Assembly (NCBI GenBank): GCA_946811185.2
Contig: OX328107.1
Span: forward strand, 28,169,587-28,233,586
DNA length: 64,000 bases
Reading direction: 5' to 3'
Source of the DNA: Hippopus hippopus
Taxonomy: Eukaryota > Mollusca > Bivalvia > Cardiida > Cardiidae
Under the pieces are notes generated by a model that ran no database searches, was not told the origin of the DNA, and was given only the letters and a program-made list of their open reading frames with translations. Numbering within the stretch: the stretch's first letter is position 1; each line of letters starts with the position of its first letter. The position numbers and the translations under genes were made by a program. This document shows positions 59,823 to 64,000 of this stretch, one piece after another.

Positions 59823-60220
59823 TAAAATGGCCGACTTGAATTACCATTAGTTTTATAATCTACTTTCCATTTGAAGAATGTTGCAAAGCATTAGACCCCT
59901 TCTGGTCTGACCATAGATTCTTAACCTCTTTGCTGTCCAAGCTGTTTTAACTCTTTTACCAAACTACAAACTTGTCCCAATTGAAAGCATTTGCAGACAA
60001 TGAAATAAATATGAATCAAAAAATGAAATTTGTTTTTGGAATGACAAAAAATCATTGTGGGAAAAGAAGAAAATGCTGGTTACCAGCATTTTCTCCTTTT
60101 TCCACAGTATTTTCTAAAGCTTTCTTTCTCAGTGTCTGTAAAAGTTGGGATTGTGTTGTAAAGAGTTAATTGAAGAATTAAGGCCAAATGGTGCAACAGA
60201 TGTGTACCATAATAAATATA
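59823..60220 (+). other. bmal1: probable bmal1 3' UTR start, with two AATAAA hexamers
   Basis: Non-coding after the stop. The hexamer AATAAA occurs at 60004-60009, inside an M1 copy, and again at 60211-60216. Either could be a poly(A) signal, but no downstream element is clear and the true 3' end may be further right. Confidence 0.35.
59947..60169 (+). mobile_element. M1 MITE copy in the presumed 3' UTR
   Basis: Begins 125 bp after the stop codon; TTAA ends. The AATAAA at 60004 is part of the M1 sequence. Confidence 0.88.
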
Positions 60221-60339
60221 ATTACCAAAAAAATATGAGGAAAAAGGAGAAATTGCTTTTGACAAGCAGTTGCTCCTTTTCCATCATTGTTTTTGAAAGC
60301 TGTTTATTGAAGCATTGTAAGGTTCATGCTTGTGCCATA

Positions 60340-60564
60340 CCTCTGTACTGGACGACAAAATGTTGGACTTGTCCAAATCAAAGCATAAGCAGATGGCAAA
60401 TTAGAGTTGGCTTATATGTTTGGAACTATTTTAAAGAGGGAAGAAAACGTTGTGGGAAAAGGAGAAAATGCCGGTTACCAGCATTTTCTCCTTTTCCCAC
60501 AGTGTTTTCAAAAGCCTTCTTCCTCTAAGTCATTAAAAGTCAGGATTGTATGTTAAAGGGTTAA
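60340..60564 (+). mobile_element. M1 MITE copy
   Basis: Nearly perfect hairpin, right TTAA. 60170-60335 holds a second, diverged hairpin. Confidence 0.82.
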
Positions 60565-62020
60565 GTAAATCAAGACAGCTGATATTAGGTTGTAGAGAGT
60601 TTCAGGTTGTGTCTGTGAATTGTGCCAGTGGATAGGATGGTATACGGGTGATTTATGGATCAAGTGGCAAGGTTAGAAAGTTCTTCAGATTGTATTCCTT
60701 GGCACATTGTTGAAGGGATTGTAAGGAGTAGTGAATGGCAAATTTGCCTTTTAACACCTTTTTTCTTCACCATTTGTGAGGTGTTTTTTAGGTTATTACA
60801 TAAATTCATACTTCATTTACATCTTTACACATCACGTAACCTAATCATTTACAAAACTGTCCCAAATTTACAACTCTGACGACCCTACTGTTGGAAACAT
60901 CATGGGAAAAGGAAAAAATGCAGGTGACATTGCTGCAAATTTACCTTTCCCCACATTGTTTCCTGTACTGCCATAAACAAATCCTAACAATTGAGCTAAA
61001 ATTAATTTGTCATCTGCAAATGCTTTCAAAATGGAAAACTCTAAACTCGAAAAACTAAAAATTAAGAATCAGGCATTTTACACAGATTTATTATTCAAAC
61101 AAATTGACCTGAAATTGACCTCTATGCATTATTTTTATTAATTAAAGAGTGAATATTTATATCATTGGGTATAATCGGACGGTTCAGAAATTCTTTCAAC
61201 AGTAAATGTCGGGTTTGACCCTTACATTGCCATAATCAAAATAAGAAACTTTTTGCGGATGACAAGGATTAAGATCAGAGTGCACAGAAAGTGCATCTTA
61301 GATCAATGTCATCCGCCACGTATTACCAATTTAAACCAACAAAACCATGTCTATTTAAGGTATTTTAAGTATTCTTTAAAGACATGATAAATCTATAAGC
61401 GGCATAAGGAGTTGAAAATTGTTCACATAGTTCCGCATGCAGACGACATTAGTCGAAGCTAAGTTTGGACAATAATTCAAGTGTGTAATATATGGTAATA
61501 GAGGTCATTTATTTCAGGTCAATTTGTTCGAGTAATTCGTATAATAGCAGATGACTTCATCCATCGTGCAGGATCTTAAAGAAAAATTTTGGCAAAGGAG
61601 AAATTGCTCCTACCATGCAATTTCTTCTTTTGCCACCATGTTTTCACAGATATTATTATTGTGTTTAATCTTAATTTGTGTTCTATACCCTTGTTTTAAA
61701 GGGATTTTATTTCAACCTTTAGGCTGCTAAGTGCAACTCACTGACCTTTTACGGACAGTGTAGATCAGACTGCACAGAACGTGCAGTCTGATCTTGGATA
61801 TACACTGTCTGTTTACATTATGGCAAAAGGAAAAATTGCAAGTAACAAGCAATTTCACCTTTTCTGAGAATTATTATGTCTGCCATCATTCATAAAATCT
61901 CAATTCATTTCGAGTACCCTATTGCCCTTATCATATTGTTTAAATTGCTATTTAAGACATTTATTGTAACATTAATTTTGTTCCCTTCAGATTGTCTTCT
62001 TTCTGTCTTACTAGTTTTTA
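60565..62020. other. downstream region with P2 palindromes only
   Basis: P2 copies at 61265-61320 and 61705-61815; M1 scraps near 60890-61040 and 61585-61650. No gene seen. Confidence 0.4.
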
Positions 62021-62023
62021 CTT

Positions 62024-62250
62024 GAACTCTTTACCAAAGGATAAAATTTTCGACTTGTTAAAATTGAAAGCATTTGCAGATGACAAAAAGAAAATGTGAT
62101 TCAAAAATGGAAATTTGTTTTTAGAAGGGTAGAAAACATTGGGGGAAAAGGAGGAAATGCTTGTTACTAGCATTTTCTACTCCTCTCAATATTTTCGAAA
62201 CTTTTTCTTCTTCAGGATTGTTAAAACTCGGGACTGTGTGGTAAGGGGTT
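62024..62250 (+). mobile_element. M1 MITE copy, diverged
   Basis: Starts GAACTCTTTACCAAAGG; right end GTGGTAAGGGGTTA. Confidence 0.75.
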
Positions 62251-62559
62251 ACTTTTTAGTATCTCTGAAATTCATTGGTGTGTGTGATAGTAGGGTTTTC
62301 TTTGGCAAAAAATGATTTTTTAGCATGATACCCAACTGGAATAGGGTTAAAGGTTATATAGATCTACTTTTGAATTTGATATTCAGAAATAGATTTTTAT
62401 TATTCTGTGTTTGTTTATGTGATTACCTTTATTGTCTAATCGGAATATTATAGTTTTTTTGATATACCATATAGGAATTTTTAAAACATTTTTCAATGAT
62501 TGTGGAATGGAGGTGTACAAGCATGTGAAATTACTAATCTCATCCAGAATTTATTTCTT

Positions 62560-62785
62560 AATCCTATATTGCACAATTCCAACTTTTAAAAACCCTGATA
62601 AAGAAAGCTTTTAAAAACATTGTGGGAAACGAAGAAAATGCTAGAAACCAGCATTTTCTTCTTTTCCCACAATTTTGTCTACCCTTGCAAAAACAAAATT
62701 TAGTTCATAATTCACATTTATTTTATCATCTGCAAATGTTTCAATATTGACTGATCAAAAATTTTGTCATTTTGTAAAGAGTTAA
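62560..62785 (-). mobile_element. M1 MITE copy with duplicated end
   Basis: TTCAATATTGACTGATCAAA and the TTAA end are repeated 57 bp further on (to 62842). Confidence 0.78.
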
Positions 62786-62934
62786 ATAATAATGCTTCAA
62801 TATTGACTGATCAAAAATTTTGTCATTTGGTAAAGAGTTAAATTTTCACTGCAGACCCATTTATAATTGGTAACAAGAAAGTACTGTAATCATGTTTTCA
62901 TTGATTGATTGATTTGTAGATTCAGCTACAGATT

Positions 62935-63166
62935 AACCCTTTACCACACAATTCTGAGTTTCAGGACCTTGAGGAATAAGACTTAAAAAAAAAAAAAAAA
63001 AAAACACTGAGGTAAAATGTGAAATTGCTCCTAACCAGTCTTTTCTCCTTATCCCACAATGCTTTCTATCCTTTCAAAAACAATTTTACCTACTTGAGGT
63101 ACAGTTTATTTGTTGTCTGCAATTGCTCTGAATTTGGACAAGTCCAAAATATTGTTGTGCGGTTAA
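62935..63166 (-). mobile_element. M1 MITE copy, diverged
   Basis: Starts TTAACCCTTTACC; contains an A20-type run; right TTAA shared with the next copy. Confidence 0.75.
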
Positions 63167-63366
63167 CTCTTTACCACACAATCCAGACTTTTGAAAGCAT
63201 TGTGGGAAAAGGAGAAAATGCTGGTAACCAGCATTTTCTCCTTTTACCACAATGTTTTCTACCCTTCCCAAACCAAATTTCAATTTTTCAGTCACATTTA
63301 TTTTGTTGTCTGCAAATGCTTTCAATTTGGACCAGTCTATAATTTTGTCGTTTGGTAAAGAGTTAA
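63163..63366 (-). mobile_element. M1 MITE copy
   Basis: TTAA ends, perfect hairpin, about 25 bp deleted before it. Confidence 0.88.
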
Positions 63367-63482
63367 GGGTTAATTTTTTGATGATGAAATAGAGCCATTT
63401 ATGTAGCGTCAAGTCCTATACTATTTACCAAACAGTGATATTCTAGGCCTGTCGAAATGGAAAGCATGTGCAGACAACAACT

Positions 63483-63711
63483 TAACTCTTTACCAAATGA
63501 CATAAGTTTGGACTGGACCAAATTGAAAGCATTTGCAGACGACAAAATAAATGTCACTGAAAAAGTGAAGTATGTTTTGGGATGGGTGGAAAAACATTTT
63601 GGGAAAAGGAGAAAATGCTGGTTACCAGCATTTTCTCCTTTTCCCACAATGTTTTCAAAAGGCTTCTTACTCAGGGTCATTAAAAGTGGGGATTGTGTGG
63701 TAAAGAGTTAA
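63483..63711 (+). mobile_element. M1 MITE copy (reference-like)
   Basis: 229 bp, TTAA ends, full hairpin. Together with 1534-1762 it best represents the consensus. Confidence 0.92.
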
Positions 63712-63714
63712 ATG

Positions 63715-64000
63715 TGGCCTAAATTACCGATTACTTTTTATCTTCAAAATTGTGGAAAAGGGAGAAAATGCCTGTCACAAGAATTTTCTTCTTTTTCCAC
63801 ACTATTTTCAACAGCCTTTATTTTCAGGATCTGTAAAATATGGGACTGTTTGGTAAAGGATTAACCCTTTACCACACAATCTCTTTCTTTAACGACCCTG
63901 ACAGAGAATGTATTCAAAAACATTGTGGAAAAAGAGGAGAAAATGCAGGTAGTCAGCTTTTTTTCCCCTTGTATCACTATGCTTTCAAGTGCTTTGTTCC
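63715..64000. mobile_element. two M1 copies, the last cut by the window edge
   Basis: A diverged plus copy to 63864, then a minus copy from TTAACCC at 63861 to the edge. Confidence 0.72.

Overview
This is animal nuclear DNA. It holds most of one split gene and a dense layer of transposable elements. The gene, on the + strand, is the circadian bHLH-PAS transcription factor BMAL1 (ARNTL, cycle). Thirteen consecutive coding exons can be read from 4163 to 59822. They give 522 codons in one uninterrupted frame, running from just after the bHLH domain through PAS-A and PAS-B to a complete vertebrate-style C-terminal transactivation domain and the stop codon. The exons for the N-terminus and bHLH lie upstream of the window. 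The organism is most likely a mollusc, probably a marine bivalve: the gene is clearly invertebrate but keeps the TAD that Drosophila CYC lacks, and the interspersed repeats (AGCTCACCTGAGC-type Helitron-like elements, tRNA-type SINEs, a DIRS retrotransposon) resemble those of bivalve genomes. Species cannot be told from the sequence.

Layout: 1-4162 is upstream intron made of repeats. 4163-16600 has exons A-D (end of the bHLH/PAS-A linker and most of PAS-A). A 14.5 kb intron (16601-31123) is packed with MITEs, SINEs and a 156-bp tandem array. Exon E (31124-31376) joins PAS-A to PAS-B. The 8.4 kb and 10.8 kb introns that follow hold CAGGG-TIR DNA transposons and, at 42891-48056, a decayed DIRS-type tyrosine-recombinase retrotransposon on the minus strand (the only other substantial coding sequence). 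Exons F-M (39797-59822) complete PAS-B and the C-terminus. From 59823 to 64000 there is only 3' UTR or intergenic sequence full of MITE copies.

The dominant repeat is a MITE of about 230 bp (called M1 here). It ends in TTAA plus a CTTTACC inverted repeat and has a nearly perfect 58-bp central palindrome. More than 45 copies or fragments can be found. A clean insertion into another repeat shows that its target is TTAA (piggyBac- or Kolobok-like). At least five Helitron-like insertions and one TIR transposon have landed in the central palindrome of M1 copies, and SINEs have landed elsewhere in M1 copies, leaving readable nested layers. Points most worth following up: M1 as a landing pad, inverted M1 copies closely flanking exon E, ROR-response-element-like motifs repeated every 145 bp inside the Bmal1 introns, the exact DIRS termini and lesions, and a 60-bp-arm hairpin just before the last exon.
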